Part shown: piece after piece, positions 13,201 to 22,084 of the stretch | Layout: each line of letters starts with the position of its first letter | Position numbering within the stretch: the first letter of the stretch is position 1 | Source of the DNA: Zygnema cylindricum | Taxonomy: Eukaryota > Streptophyta > Zygnematophyceae > Zygnematales > Zygnemataceae | NCBI GenBank assembly: GCA_037447655.1 | Contig: JBBHKE010002292.1 | Coordinates: 184,315-248,314 of the forward strand | Direction: 5' to 3' | Length of the DNA stretch: 64,000 bases | Made by a program: the position numbers and the translations under genes | Notes under the pieces: model-generated | The model's database searches: none | What the model was told of the DNA's origin: nothing | What the model saw: only the letters and a program-made list of their open reading frames with translations

Positions 13201-13445
13201 TTATAAAACAAAGAACTCTCCATTAAAGTTTTTCTTTTTTTTCAATCTTTTTTCTATGATCTCTAACATTCTACAACACTAGTCGGCTAAAACTGTACTT
13301 TTCTCTACATCTTAAAAACTCTCAAAGCGGAAACCAAAAAGAAAAGGAACTCAACTTTTAACAAATAGACAGAAAAGTTATTATTTTATATGGTCTCTTC
13401 CTTCCATACCAAAAAAAACTTCAACGTGGACCTTCCTTCACTAAA
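10208..13445. other. Intergenic region downstream of KAS; no gene recognised
   Basis: AT-rich DNA holding the KAS 3' UTR and then nothing recognisably coding. It includes a short CT microsatellite at about 10382-10404, a CT/CCCT tract at about 11552-11612, and an almost pure pyrimidine tract (CTTCTCC-type) at about 12495-12920. Open frames in the latter translate to low-complexity Lys/Arg/Glu and are not genes. Confidence 0.5.
12495..12920. repeat. Polypyrimidine tract (plus strand)
   Basis: Over 400 bp that is nearly all C and T on the plus strand, built from irregular CTTCTCCTTTTCC-like words. A simple-sequence region with H-DNA potential; it has no motif that would make it a gene. Confidence 0.75.
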
Positions 13446-13828
13446 GTGCAGCATTTGTATTCTCACCTCTCTCTCCTCTCCTCTACCTTGAAATCTCTCT
13501 TGATATCTCTCTCTTCCTTTCTCTCTACCTCTCTCAGTTTTTCTCTCTCTACCCCCCTCTCTCTCTCTGTCCGCCCCCCCTCCCCCCCTCTTTCTATCTC
13601 TCTACTTCCTCTCTCTCTCTCTCTCGGCTCCAGTGCTACAGCAGGCACACTAGCATGGATGCCCACTCTCACTCTCTCTTCTTTCTCTCTCCCTTTCAGT
13701 ATTTATTTTTCTTCCTTTGTCTCTCTCTGCGTATACACAAAATTACGACAAATTTGAAAACCTCCTCCTCCTCCTCCTCCTCTTCTCCTTCCTTTCTACC
13801 TCCCATAAAACACTTTCCCCTATCCTCT

Positions 13829-14226
13829 TCAAGCAGCCATACCTCCTCCTTCCCCTTCTCCTCCTCCATAATTTTGCAATCCTCTTTGGACCATATAAGT
13901 CTCTAAATCTTTATCCAAATCTTCCACAGACGGTGTAGCACCCCTCCCTCTCCCTCTCCCTCTCCCTCTCCCCCTCCCCCTGACAATTCCTCTCCCTACT
14001 CCTCTCAAGCCTCTCCCTCTCCCTCTTTGCAGCCCTAATCCAAAAGCATTCGCCATTGCTCTCCTCTCTACAGCCCTCCCCACTCCCCTGCTCATCCCTC
14101 CCCCCCTCACTAATCCCCTCCCTCTCCCTCTTCCTCCCCCTCTCCCTCTCTCACTCTCGCTCCAACCAGCCGCAAATGTCAAATTTCTCCCAACCCTCTC
14201 CTCAAACCCTCCTCCTCCTCCTCCTC

Positions 14227-14261
<35 letters not shown>

Positions 14262-14651
14262 CCCTCCCCCTCCCTCTCCTCCAACCGTGACTGTTGTCAC
14301 CCCCCTCCCTCTCCCTCCCCTTCCCTGTCTCTGCGTCATCAGAGCCGCCTGTCTGGCTGACTGCTGACGTGTCGACGCCTGAGCTTTCCTCAAAGCTAAA
14401 GCTGCCACGTGGACTCTATCTTGGGCAGCCGCCGAACCTATGGCTCGGAAACGTTCATCCAAAGTCCTCGGGACACCATTAATAGCGTTGCCGCCATTAT
14501 TACCATTATTAGTGTGGATATTGATGAGGTTGTTGGTAAAGTTGCCACGTGGCAGGTTTCCGTTTTCTCCATATGTCACGGAAGGTCTCGCACGTGTGAA
14601 GCGTCCACCAGAGGTTCCTCTGGAAGGGAAGGAGCCTCTCCAGCCGGCCAT
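13829..14651 (-). CDS. CHTOP-like RGG-rich protein (mRNA export/chromatin target of PRMT1 family), frame broken at a C15 run
   Basis: Reads right to left from an ATG at 14651. The N-terminal half contains RTLDERFRAI and an Ala/Gln/Arg-rich helix (ALALRKAQASTRQQSARQA), then RG repeats. The second half is dominated by RGRGRG and ends with SVEDLDKDLETYM, the acidic C-terminal motif of the FoP/CHTOP and ALY export-factor family, stopping at 13829. In animals CHTOP joins the TREX complex, is arginine-methylated by PRMT1, and aids mRNA export. The two halves lie in different frames that overlap within a GGA/poly-G stretch. A run of 15 C on the plus strand (14250-14264) is the obvious place for a one-base length error or real slippage. 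Telo-box motifs lie just upstream. Low-complexity RG sequence alone would be weak evidence; the two flanking motifs make the call. Confidence 0.68.
14250..14264. repeat. C15 homopolymer at the CHTOP-like frame break
   Basis: Fifteen consecutive C after a (CTC)n run on the plus strand. The upstream and downstream parts of the CHTOP-like reading frame differ by one base across this stretch. Confidence 0.85.
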
Positions 14652-14676
14652 GGATGGTTAGAGGAAAGGAGAGGGA

Positions 14677-14872
14677 TTAGGGTTTCAGGAATTAGGGTTT
14701 CAGTTTTGAAAAAGGTCAGGAGCTTTAAAGTTTTAAAGATGAGTGTGGAAACGTTAGGGTTTTGAATTAAAAAGGTGAAAAAAATAATCGTACTGTGTAT
14801 TTTTTTGATAGGGTTGGCAAAGTAAAAACTGCAGAGGAAGAGAAATAGGGTTAGGGTTAGGGATAGGGTTAG
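14677..14872 (-). promoter_or_regulatory. Telo-box cluster upstream of the CHTOP-like gene
   Basis: On the minus strand AAACCCTAA occurs at 14677-14685, 14692-14700 and 14754-14762, followed by a CCCTAA-rich array at 14846-14872. Telo-boxes are known promoter elements of plant translation and RNA-processing genes. Their position 25-220 bp before the CHTOP-like ATG fits a promoter or 5' UTR. Confidence 0.6.
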
Positions 14873-15106
14873 AGAGAGGGAATGAGAAAGTATGGATCAG
14901 CTTTCAGTTTTTCAATGTTTCGGTCAAGGTTGCGTAGGCGTCACGTCGTCGAAAGCAAAGATTTCAGGACGAGGCTTTACTCCATGTTCCATGTACAGTC
15001 GTACAGTTTTGTGAGTATTCGTAAGTACGGTTGCACAAAAAGCTGGTTTCGGACTGTACGATCTTTGTAGAGGGCGTATCGCTATTTTCTGGTGGTGTAC
15101 ATGGAC

Positions 15107-15577
15107 CAGAAGTCGCAAAAGTCAAAAGTTTAGATAACCGAAACCGACCGTTTTTTTTTTTCAAAATCTGAGTACCCGACGCCCGACCGAGTTATGTCAC
15201 GCTCCAAAGTTGTTAACCGTTAACCGACCGGCGTTTACGAAAATAAAAGTTAACCGAAACTCGATTTCTCGCGACTACCCGTACCCGCCCGTACCCGAAG
15301 AAGTACAAAATTTTAAAGAAAAAAAATAATCATGATGTCACGTACTTCCACAATACCAAGAGTACAAAGTACAATAATGTTGGATTGTATGGGCAGTACA
15401 ACATTTTCAATTTTTTTTCGTTTTTTGCTTACCCGACCGTAACCGATTTTTGTTTTTTTTCTGTGAATCAACCGCCCGAATCCGCCCGGTCCCCCAAATT
15501 TGGCAACCGAATCCGTTCCGCATCCGAAGGTCGGTCAACGGTCGGTCACGGTTTCGGTTGACCGTTTGCGACCTCTG
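15107..15577 (+). mobile_element. Nonautonomous hAT-like element (471 bp) in duplication copy 1
   Basis: Begins CAGAAGTCGCAAAAGTC and ends GTTTGCGACCTCTG, inverted ends matching the fuller copy at 52857-53667 (CAGAGGTCGCAAA). It is flanked by 8-bp duplications ACATGGAC and ACATGGAG, 7 of 8 matching. The paralogous site in copy 2 (about 35868-35875, ACATAGAG) is empty. The interior is rich in ACCGACCG and CCCGACCG words and carries no transposase frame. The 8-bp target duplication and CAGAGG termini fit the hAT superfamily. Confidence 0.8.
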
Positions 15578-16494
15578 ACATGGAGCAGGATTTTTTGAAA
15601 ATTGATACCGGTGTTTTTGAGAGTTCTCGATAATTGAAGCATCGAGCGGGAAATCTAAATAATTAAATTAAACATCCATAAAATAAATAATGGTAGATAA
15701 ATGACCATTATCGCTCGTCGCGATACAATCGCGACTTTTTATTTAATCATAGTAATCAACAAGATAATTAATATATAATAAAATTTAATATTAATAATAA
15801 CAATTAAAAATAATCAGAAAATAAATGATTTACTTAATATAATCGTGATATTGCATTATCATTATTCATCTATTTGATTTTTTTTTTCTATTTAGAACGT
15901 TTTGGTTTCGTCGAGGCCGCTTTATTTTTCCCGCTACGGGCACGTTCCCATTTACATGACGTGACGTGTCGTGACGTAAAATTTTAATCTTGCGGAATCG
16001 ATGACCATGGAATGACCACTGGCCCATCGCGTTAGTGTTGATAATAGGATTTACATTAATTCAAAATTAATAAACAAAAAAAAGTACGATAATATTGAAA
16101 TCGCAATGACACAGTCGACTCGTCACCCAACCACAAATTTCAAATCTATCTGCAGAGCAGTTGCCAATAGCCCAATACCGAATTAGTCGAGTACGACAAG
16201 ATATGTCACCTTCCAATTTACCATTTGCTCCATCATTTTCCCGCCATTTTCTACCGCCAAATTTTTACCGCCAAAATTTCCCGCCAAAATTTTACGGCCG
16301 ATTTTTTACCGCCAAATTTAACTCAAGTAGTGTTGTTGATGACAAAGAGGATTGAAATGATTTCCGAAATGAAGATATTTTTTTCATCATATTCCATTTA
16401 CATATTTTGCTTTTTTTTATCTCTCTCTGTTCATCGCCTTTCACTCTACCACTCCTCCCTTTTACCTTTTATTTGGTTACTCCTATGAGCTCCC

Positions 16495-16742
16495 TGTTGG
16501 AGGAATGTCCACTTCGGACTCTACACGTGTGTATCGCAGTAAATGCTGGTTCCGCCGGTGCGCCGTTCATTGCCGTAAATTCGGTTTCAAGCGCTTGCAT
16601 GCACAATCGGCCGGGTAGCTCAGTTGGTAGAGCTAGTGTATGTCTAACACAAGGTCCCGGGTTCGATCCCCGGCTTGGCCATTTAACCAAAGTTTTCACT
16701 TTGGCGCCCATGCGATATGTAGAATATCGCCAATCCTCAACA
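16495..16742 (+). mobile_element. 248-bp LTR-like insertion containing a tRNA-like gene
   Basis: Starts TGTTGGAGGAATG and ends AATCCTCAACA, i.e. TG...CA with a short inverted repeat. It is bounded by a perfect 5-bp target duplication CTCCC (16490-16494 and 16743-16747). Duplication copy 2 has the uninterrupted site near 36811-36830. These are the marks of a solo LTR. A tRNA-like sequence occupies 16609-16681. No internal region, primer site or ORF remains. The sequence differs from the TRIM LTR at 48686 apart from the TGTTG start, so it is a separate family with the same architecture. Confidence 0.75.
16609..16681 (+). tRNA. tRNA-like sequence inside an LTR (possible anticodon GTC)
   Basis: Seventy-three bases fold as a cloverleaf. 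The 7-bp acceptor GGCCGGG/CTTGGCC has G-T wobbles, and the D arm is GCTC...GAGC. The anticodon stem has four pairs and an A-A mismatch at 27-43, with loop ATGTCTA. The T arm is CCGGG/CCCGG with a TTCGATC loop. The A box (TAGCTCAGTTGG) and B box (GGTTCGATCCC) match Pol III consensus. T33 is present, but T at position 37 is odd, so it may be a tRNA-derived promoter and not a working tRNA. Confidence 0.6.
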
Positions 16743-16747
16743 CTCCC

Positions 16748-18062
16748 TCCCTCCCGCTCCATCTCCATATCCTTCTCTTTATCCGTCTCCCTATCCGCTT
16801 TCCTCCCTCGCTCCCTCTCCGCCTCTATCTCCCACTCTCTATCTCCCTCTCCCTCTCCCTCTCCCACGAGAGAAATAAGGAGCTGCCATTGTCCCTGTGG
16901 CTCTGTCCTTAACACTCTCTCCCTCCCTCTCCCTCTCCCTGTTCCTCTCCCCTTTCTATCCCTAGCCCCTTCGTTCTCCCTCTCCCTACACCTCTCCCTC
17001 ACCCTCCTTTTTCTCTCTCTCCCTTTTCCTTAGAAGAGGATATGAGAAGAAGCTACTCTTCCCTCTGTCCTTGTCTCTCCCTCATCCCATCCCTCTCTCA
17101 TTATCTCCCTCTCCCTCTCCCTCACTTTCTTCCTCTCCTTCCCCTCTCCCTTTCCCTCTCCCTCTTTGTTTTCCTCTCCCTTTCTCTAACTTTTGCTTGT
17201 AAGAGAGTCTGGGAGTTTCCCTATGCCCCTATCCTTGAGTGTCCCCCTTCCTCTCTCCCTCTACCTCTCTCTCTTTTCCTCCCTCCTTCCCTCTTCCTTT
17301 TTACCGTAAGAAAATGTGGGAGGGAGTTGTTTTGCCCCTGTCCCTATCTCCTACCCTCTCCCTCATCCTCTCCCTCATCCCCTCCCTCTCCCTCATCTTC
17401 TTCTTCTCACTCTCCCTATCCCTCTACCCCTCCCTCATCTTTTCCTTTTCCCATTCCCCCTCCTTCTCCCTCTTTCTCTATCTCTCCCCCTTATCCACTT
17501 CATCTGTCCCTCTCCCTATGTCCCTGCCCCTATCCTTTACCCTTGCCCTCTCCCTCTCCCTCTCCCTCTCCCTCTCTCCCTTTTTATTGTAAAAAAGTAT
17601 GAGAGGTAGTTTTTTTCCCTATCCCCATCCTTTGACCCTCTACCCCATCCTCTCCCTCTCCCTCATCCTTTCCCTCTCTCTCTCCCTCTCCCTTACCCTC
17701 TTCTTCTATCCCTCTCCTTATGCCCTCAGCCCTGTCCCTCACCATCGTTCTCTCTGTTTTCCCTGCACTCTCCCTCTCCCTCTCACTCTGTCTCCCTATT
17801 CCCCTCCCTCGTTCTCTCTTTGTCCCTCACCTCTCCCTCTTGCTTTCCCTCTTCCCCTCTCCCTCCCTCTCCCTCTCCCTCTCTCTTTTCATTACAAGAG
17901 AGTGTGACAGGGAGTTGGTTTTGCCCTGTTCCTATCTCTGACCTTCTCCTCTATCCTCTCCCTCTCCCACATCCTCTCCCTCTCCCACATCCTCTCCCTC
18001 TCCCACATCCTCTCCCTCTCCTCTCATCCTCTCCCTCTCCTCTCATCCTCTCCTTCTCCCTG
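16748..18062. repeat. Pyrimidine-rich minisatellite, copy 1
   Basis: About 1.3 kb of CTCCCT-type repeats broken by related ~45-bp spacers resembling TTGTAAGAGAGTGTGGGAG plus a TTTTGCCCCTGTCCCTATC-like tail. Spacers lie near 16868, 17030, 17190, 17297, 17580 and 17887. They form an irregular higher-order repeat with a 110-310 bp spacing. It lies downstream (3') of rhodopsin gene 1. Open frames here are low-complexity Ser/Pro/Leu and not genes. Confidence 0.85.
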
Positions 18063-18133
18063 TTAACAAAAAAATTTCACACTTTCTACCTTCGGGTTAG
18101 GAATATTTGTTAAGAGACACAAAGTCAAAACAG

Positions 18134-18336
18134 TACACTGCTTATTGTTATTTGCTTTAAAGATTTATTAGTATTAATGTGAAACTATAATTAATAACAC
18201 TAATTTAGTGCAAGGAGACGTGGCAGGTAGTATTCCACTTCTTTAAAAAATGTTGTTAACTCTATTTTGTGATTTTTGGCCAAAAAAAACAGCGACAGAA
18301 TTAGAGTTATTAACACTAATAACGATGAGCGGTGTA
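18134..18336. mobile_element. TA-flanked MITE-like element (203 bp)
   Basis: Left end TACACTGCTTATTGTTATT, right end complement TACACCGCTCATCGTTATT, so it has 19-bp imperfect terminal inverted repeats starting at TA. It is present in both duplication copies (also 38183-38385), so it predates the duplication. It has no coding capacity and fits a Tc1/mariner-type MITE. Confidence 0.6.
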
Positions 18337-18748
18337 AGTTTTAGAACCAAGATCTTGCAATAAATAAATTCCATAGCGTTGTTTGCAAATACTTTTTATC
18401 AAGTCTTATAATCCATCATGTCTTATCATTTACATATGCCAATTTCAAAGTTATCTTGCGATAAGAGAGTTGGAACATAATCCCATAACTGTTTGCAAAT
18501 AGTTTATCAAGTTTTATAATTCATCAAGTCGTATCCTTACATATTGATCAATTTTCAAAGTTACAAACTAAAGTTGCAAAAATGGCTCAAGACTATCTGA
18601 CAATAAACACTAACTTCTGTAGCAGCTTAAGCAGGAAAGCTTTCTAATTCTATTAAGGCTGTTGCCCATGTAAATCTGCATATTGACTCCATACCAATAG
18701 AAAATCAAATAGCGGCCCTCAATTTACAATTTTGACTCAACAGCTAAC

Positions 18749-18891
18749 TTCCTTCTTTCATTCATTCCTTCCTAGTCATCACTCTAGGGCCTCTGTCTTA
18801 CATTTACAAACCTACCTTTCTTCCTTCTTTCATTCATTCCTTCCTAATCATCACTCTAGGGCCTCTGTCTTACATTTACAAACCTACACTT
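18749..18891. repeat. 72-bp tandem duplication specific to copy 1
   Basis: Two near-identical units start at 18749 and 18821 (TTCCTTCTTTCATTCATTCC...). Duplication copy 2 has a single unit near 38806. Located between the minisatellite and the rhodopsin 3' end. Confidence 0.8.
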
Positions 18892-19500
18892 TCTGTAATC
18901 TCAACTAGTCTCTACGATCATAAATCGAAGAAGGGTATAAACATCTGCAAGACTAAAAAAATGTCATTTCTATACAAATTTCCGATGATTGCCAAGTTTT
19001 CGGAAGAAACTGTTTTCAGAATATCTATCTCTCAAAATTTCAACCATCAACGAATCTTAGCATCATGGTTTATTGGAAAGCCAATCTGTACAGATAATGT
19101 TGTCTGGAAAACTAGCTCAAGGGTCTTCAGACCTGCCCAAAAAAGGGAAAAAGAAATGTTACAGGAAGCTCGAAAATTAAAATTTCTTTTTGAGTACCAA
19201 CATTTGAGTGTTACGCCAAAAAAAAAAAATGAAATCAGAGCAATCATAAAAAAAGCATTCTTCTGGGTCCAAAAAAAAAATAACATGCTAAAAAACAGAA
19301 AAAAAAAATTCCCTCATGTCAGTTCACACCACAAGTTCAATCGTGGATTTTTTTAACTAGAATCCATATTGTGGAGCTAATAAACACTTATTCAAGAAGT
19401 GGACAACTCTAAATTACTATTATTTGACAGTAAATGCATTAATATTGAGATGTTCTTACTCCAATACTTATGGAACGGTTTTAGTTCACTGAAATACTAC

Positions 19501-21472
19501 TCACTCTGCCTTTCCCGAGGGAGCAACCGAACTTCCTCCGAGCCGCAAAATCAGAGTCCAGCCAAACACCACTTTGGCAAGGATGTCCAATATGCCATAG
19601 CAGGCCACTTCAGCGTCCACACTAATTGTGTTTGAACCCTCTCCAAAGGCCCAGACCACAGGGTACAGCAGCCAGACGACGATCAGCAGCGACGACAGGC
19701 CGTCGTACAATCCACCTAAACCGTTGGATCAACCAAAACAAAATCAGTACTTTTAAACTCTTGAACTATGCAATTGTGTCCCATAATACAAGTGTATATT
19801 ATACAGATTTCTCCGAATACAATATGAGCATAGTATGTTGACACTACATATAGCGTTCCGTACTATTGCGAACTGTACACATATGTGTAAAAGGATGGCA
19901 GACGGATTTAAATCTTGGCGGGAAATTTTGATTGGATTGAAGCACATTAGCGAGAAACGGAAAAGGGGAGACAAAGCGATTGCATTCAAAAGAACCTAAA
20001 TACTTTCCCACACCCAACAGTGAAGGTGTGCTCTGGAAACAAACATGCATTCTATGTTGCCATTCATTCTCACCCATTGCGCTGCTCCTTGTATACACTT
20101 GGCGACGAATAGAAACGGCAAGGTCCCAGAAGATTAACACCATGAACAAACAACCAAATGAATACCATCCCCATCTGCTCGAGCCGACGGCAAGTGCTCC
20201 AAAAAGACCAGTTAAGATCATGAGAACATCGTAGAAGATGATACGAGCCGTGTGCTCGAATGTAGGAATGCCCAAGAGAACAAGATCTAAGAGGAGAAGT
20301 GGCGTAGTAAAGAGCCAATCCACATATCGGGCATAATGAAGTTCACGATATGTCGTTCCTTCCACGAGAACCAGTGTGGAACCGCCACCTGTTGCCTGCA
20401 CCAGTTTCAAAATTGTAACTTCAGCTTCAGTACCAGTTGCAAAATCTAGCCGCAAACCTCACGAAGAAAGAGATATTTTTCAAATCAACTTAAAGCGACA
20501 AGTAGTGGCAAGTAGACATTTATCACATTGACACTAACGCGGAAGGTAGGGAACTAATTTTGGTTAGCACCTATGTTTCCATGCCAAAAACAAACTGACT
20601 TATCAAACAACACTAATATATATCCTGTTTTAGCTGTAGAATTGTGGTCAATAAAAACAATCAAACATTTTTGTTTAAGGAGCTGGGACTGGAGTAAGAT
20701 GCAGCACTAATAGATAAAATTTGACAAAATGAAATGACGTTTAAAACTGCAAAGTAAAAACTATGAAGAATATAATCTAGCAATGTTGACTCAGTCGAAT
20801 CTGGCTCAAATTAAAAATATTAAACATCCTGGCATGTTAGCAAAAGTGAAATCCTTATAGTCATCAGCCTAAGATTTTCAAGCAGTGTGTTTCCACCACC
20901 TAGTAACATTTCAAATTTTGAAAACTTGACAGAAGAGATCAGCAACATGAAATAGTAACGAGGGAGGAACTAACCATGGTGAAGTAGGAGAGTGTAGCGA
21001 TAGCCATAATGGCATATGTCACATCTGATTGCCAGAAAACAGAAACAGAACAGGATTCTTATTAAAAAAACTAAACCGTTTCAAGCATTATTGATACGAA
21101 ATGCTGTAAGAACAATCAATTCTAAAGCTAAAAGGTGGCTAAACTTGGAGTAGGAGTGACTTACTCCGTTACAAAAAGCCACATCACAGAAAAGACTATT
21201 TTCTTACATGAAAGCATTTGACAGCATATTTCAATTCTTTTGGTTTAGTATTCTAAGTGCATTTTCATACCAATCTTTCCACTTTCCACTTTAGCTGTAT
21301 TTCTTCACAAGACCTTTGCCAAAAACTTACAGTAATGAAGCCGCTGATCAAGAGGACTTGAATTTGGACGACGATAGGAAAGAAAAGCCATTCCTAATGC
21401 AGAGGCAAGGAATATTCCAAATACAGTGTAGAGAATAGCATAGCCGCTTTTGTCCAAATATTCAAAAGCCAT
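19501..21472 (-). CDS. Microbial (type I) rhodopsin, bacteriorhodopsin-like proton pump, gene 1
   Basis: Seven-helix retinal protein predicted to pump protons outward in light. Exons on the minus strand are 21472-21331, 21024-20975, 20395-20074 and 19715-19501. Borders are GT/AG with matching phases and encode 242 residues. I chose the ATG opening MAFEYLDKSGYAI. Helix C reads RYVDWLFTTPLLLLDL: D90, T94 and D101 correspond to bacteriorhodopsin D85, T89 and D96, the DTD proton-pump signature. Helix G has DILAKVVFGW, with K219 as the retinal Schiff-base Lys and D215 as the D212 counterion. E197 and E207 keep the spacing of the E194/E204 proton-release pair. Length is typical, with only a short C-terminal tail. 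The upstream flank has three ~70-bp repeats. The paralogue is at 39478-41451. Related pumps are known from green algae and fungi. Confidence 0.93.
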
Positions 21473-21539
21473 TGCTGGAAAGCACGTTAAATAACGCTCT
21501 TGCAACTGCTGATCCTCCTGCTAGAATATGAAACAGAGC

Positions 21540-21730
21540 TGCTAAACCTCTGCCGTATCAACTGGTCAGTTACTTGAAAGAAAGTTGATTAGAAGATGAT
21601 TGCAAAAAGTTTCGACTCTCTGGCTGTATCAGCTGTCAGTTACTTGAAAGGATGATTAGAAGTTGATTGCAGAAGGTAATAATGTCTGGCAGTATCAGCT
21701 GGTCAGTGGCTGGAAATGAGATTGCTGGAA
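21540..21730. repeat. Tandem repeat upstream of rhodopsin gene 1 (3 units)
   Basis: Degenerate ~66-78-bp units, each beginning GTATCAGCTGGTCAGTTACT or a variant, at about 21552, 21630 and 21696. They lie just 5' of the rhodopsin start. Copy 2 of the duplication has four units. Confidence 0.75.
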
Positions 21731-22084
21731 CTGGTTAGCTGCTGGATGTAAGTGCCTCCTGGAAGCCTGGAAGGAAGATTCTACTTGGGAGCTGCTGGAG
21801 TGATAGACTAACCAAGCTCATCAGTTGCTTATATAGTTACATAAGTTATGGTTTTAGAGTGGTGCTATACCGTACGGCACACAGACACGACAAATAATTG
21901 TACCAGAAGCAACTTCATGACAGTACGGACATGTCTTTTTCGCATTTTGTAGCCAATAAGACACTGCGCCTCCATTATATCGTTCGTGCGTTTCGTGTTG
22001 CGACCCTATACTGCGGTGATGTTCCGTGCGTTCGAAAAAGTGTCGGCGTTCTACACGAATGGCGAGTGTCAAAATGTTTTTCAA

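Larger units (their letters stand above)
14924..22084. repeat. Segmental duplication, copy 1 (7.16 kb)
   Basis: Colinear with 35676-42129 at high identity across non-coding sequence, a minisatellite and a complete rhodopsin gene. Homology starts at TCAAGGTTGCGTAGGCG and ends at GTCAAAATGTTTTTCAA in both copies. Copy 1 is longer mainly because of two insertions: hAT at 15107-15577 and a tRNA-bearing LTR element at 16495-16742. It also has a 72-bp tandem duplication at 18749-18891. The leftmost ~1 kb resembles a further dispersed copy at 44565-45040. Confidence 0.95.

Noticed and set aside
14846-14872. Interstitial telomere
   Set aside because: Only four short units with irregular spacing and next to isolated telo-boxes ahead of a gene; a promoter reading fits better.
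16407-18113. Several overlapping open frames of 70-208 codons on both strands
   Set aside because: Low-complexity Ser/Pro/Leu or Arg/Glu translations of the CTCCCT minisatellite; open in many frames at once.
18961-19356. 131-codon plus-strand frame
   Set aside because: The counterpart in copy 2 (38961-39167) is broken by indels in a region where the rhodopsin exons are conserved; lies in the 3' flank of rhodopsin.
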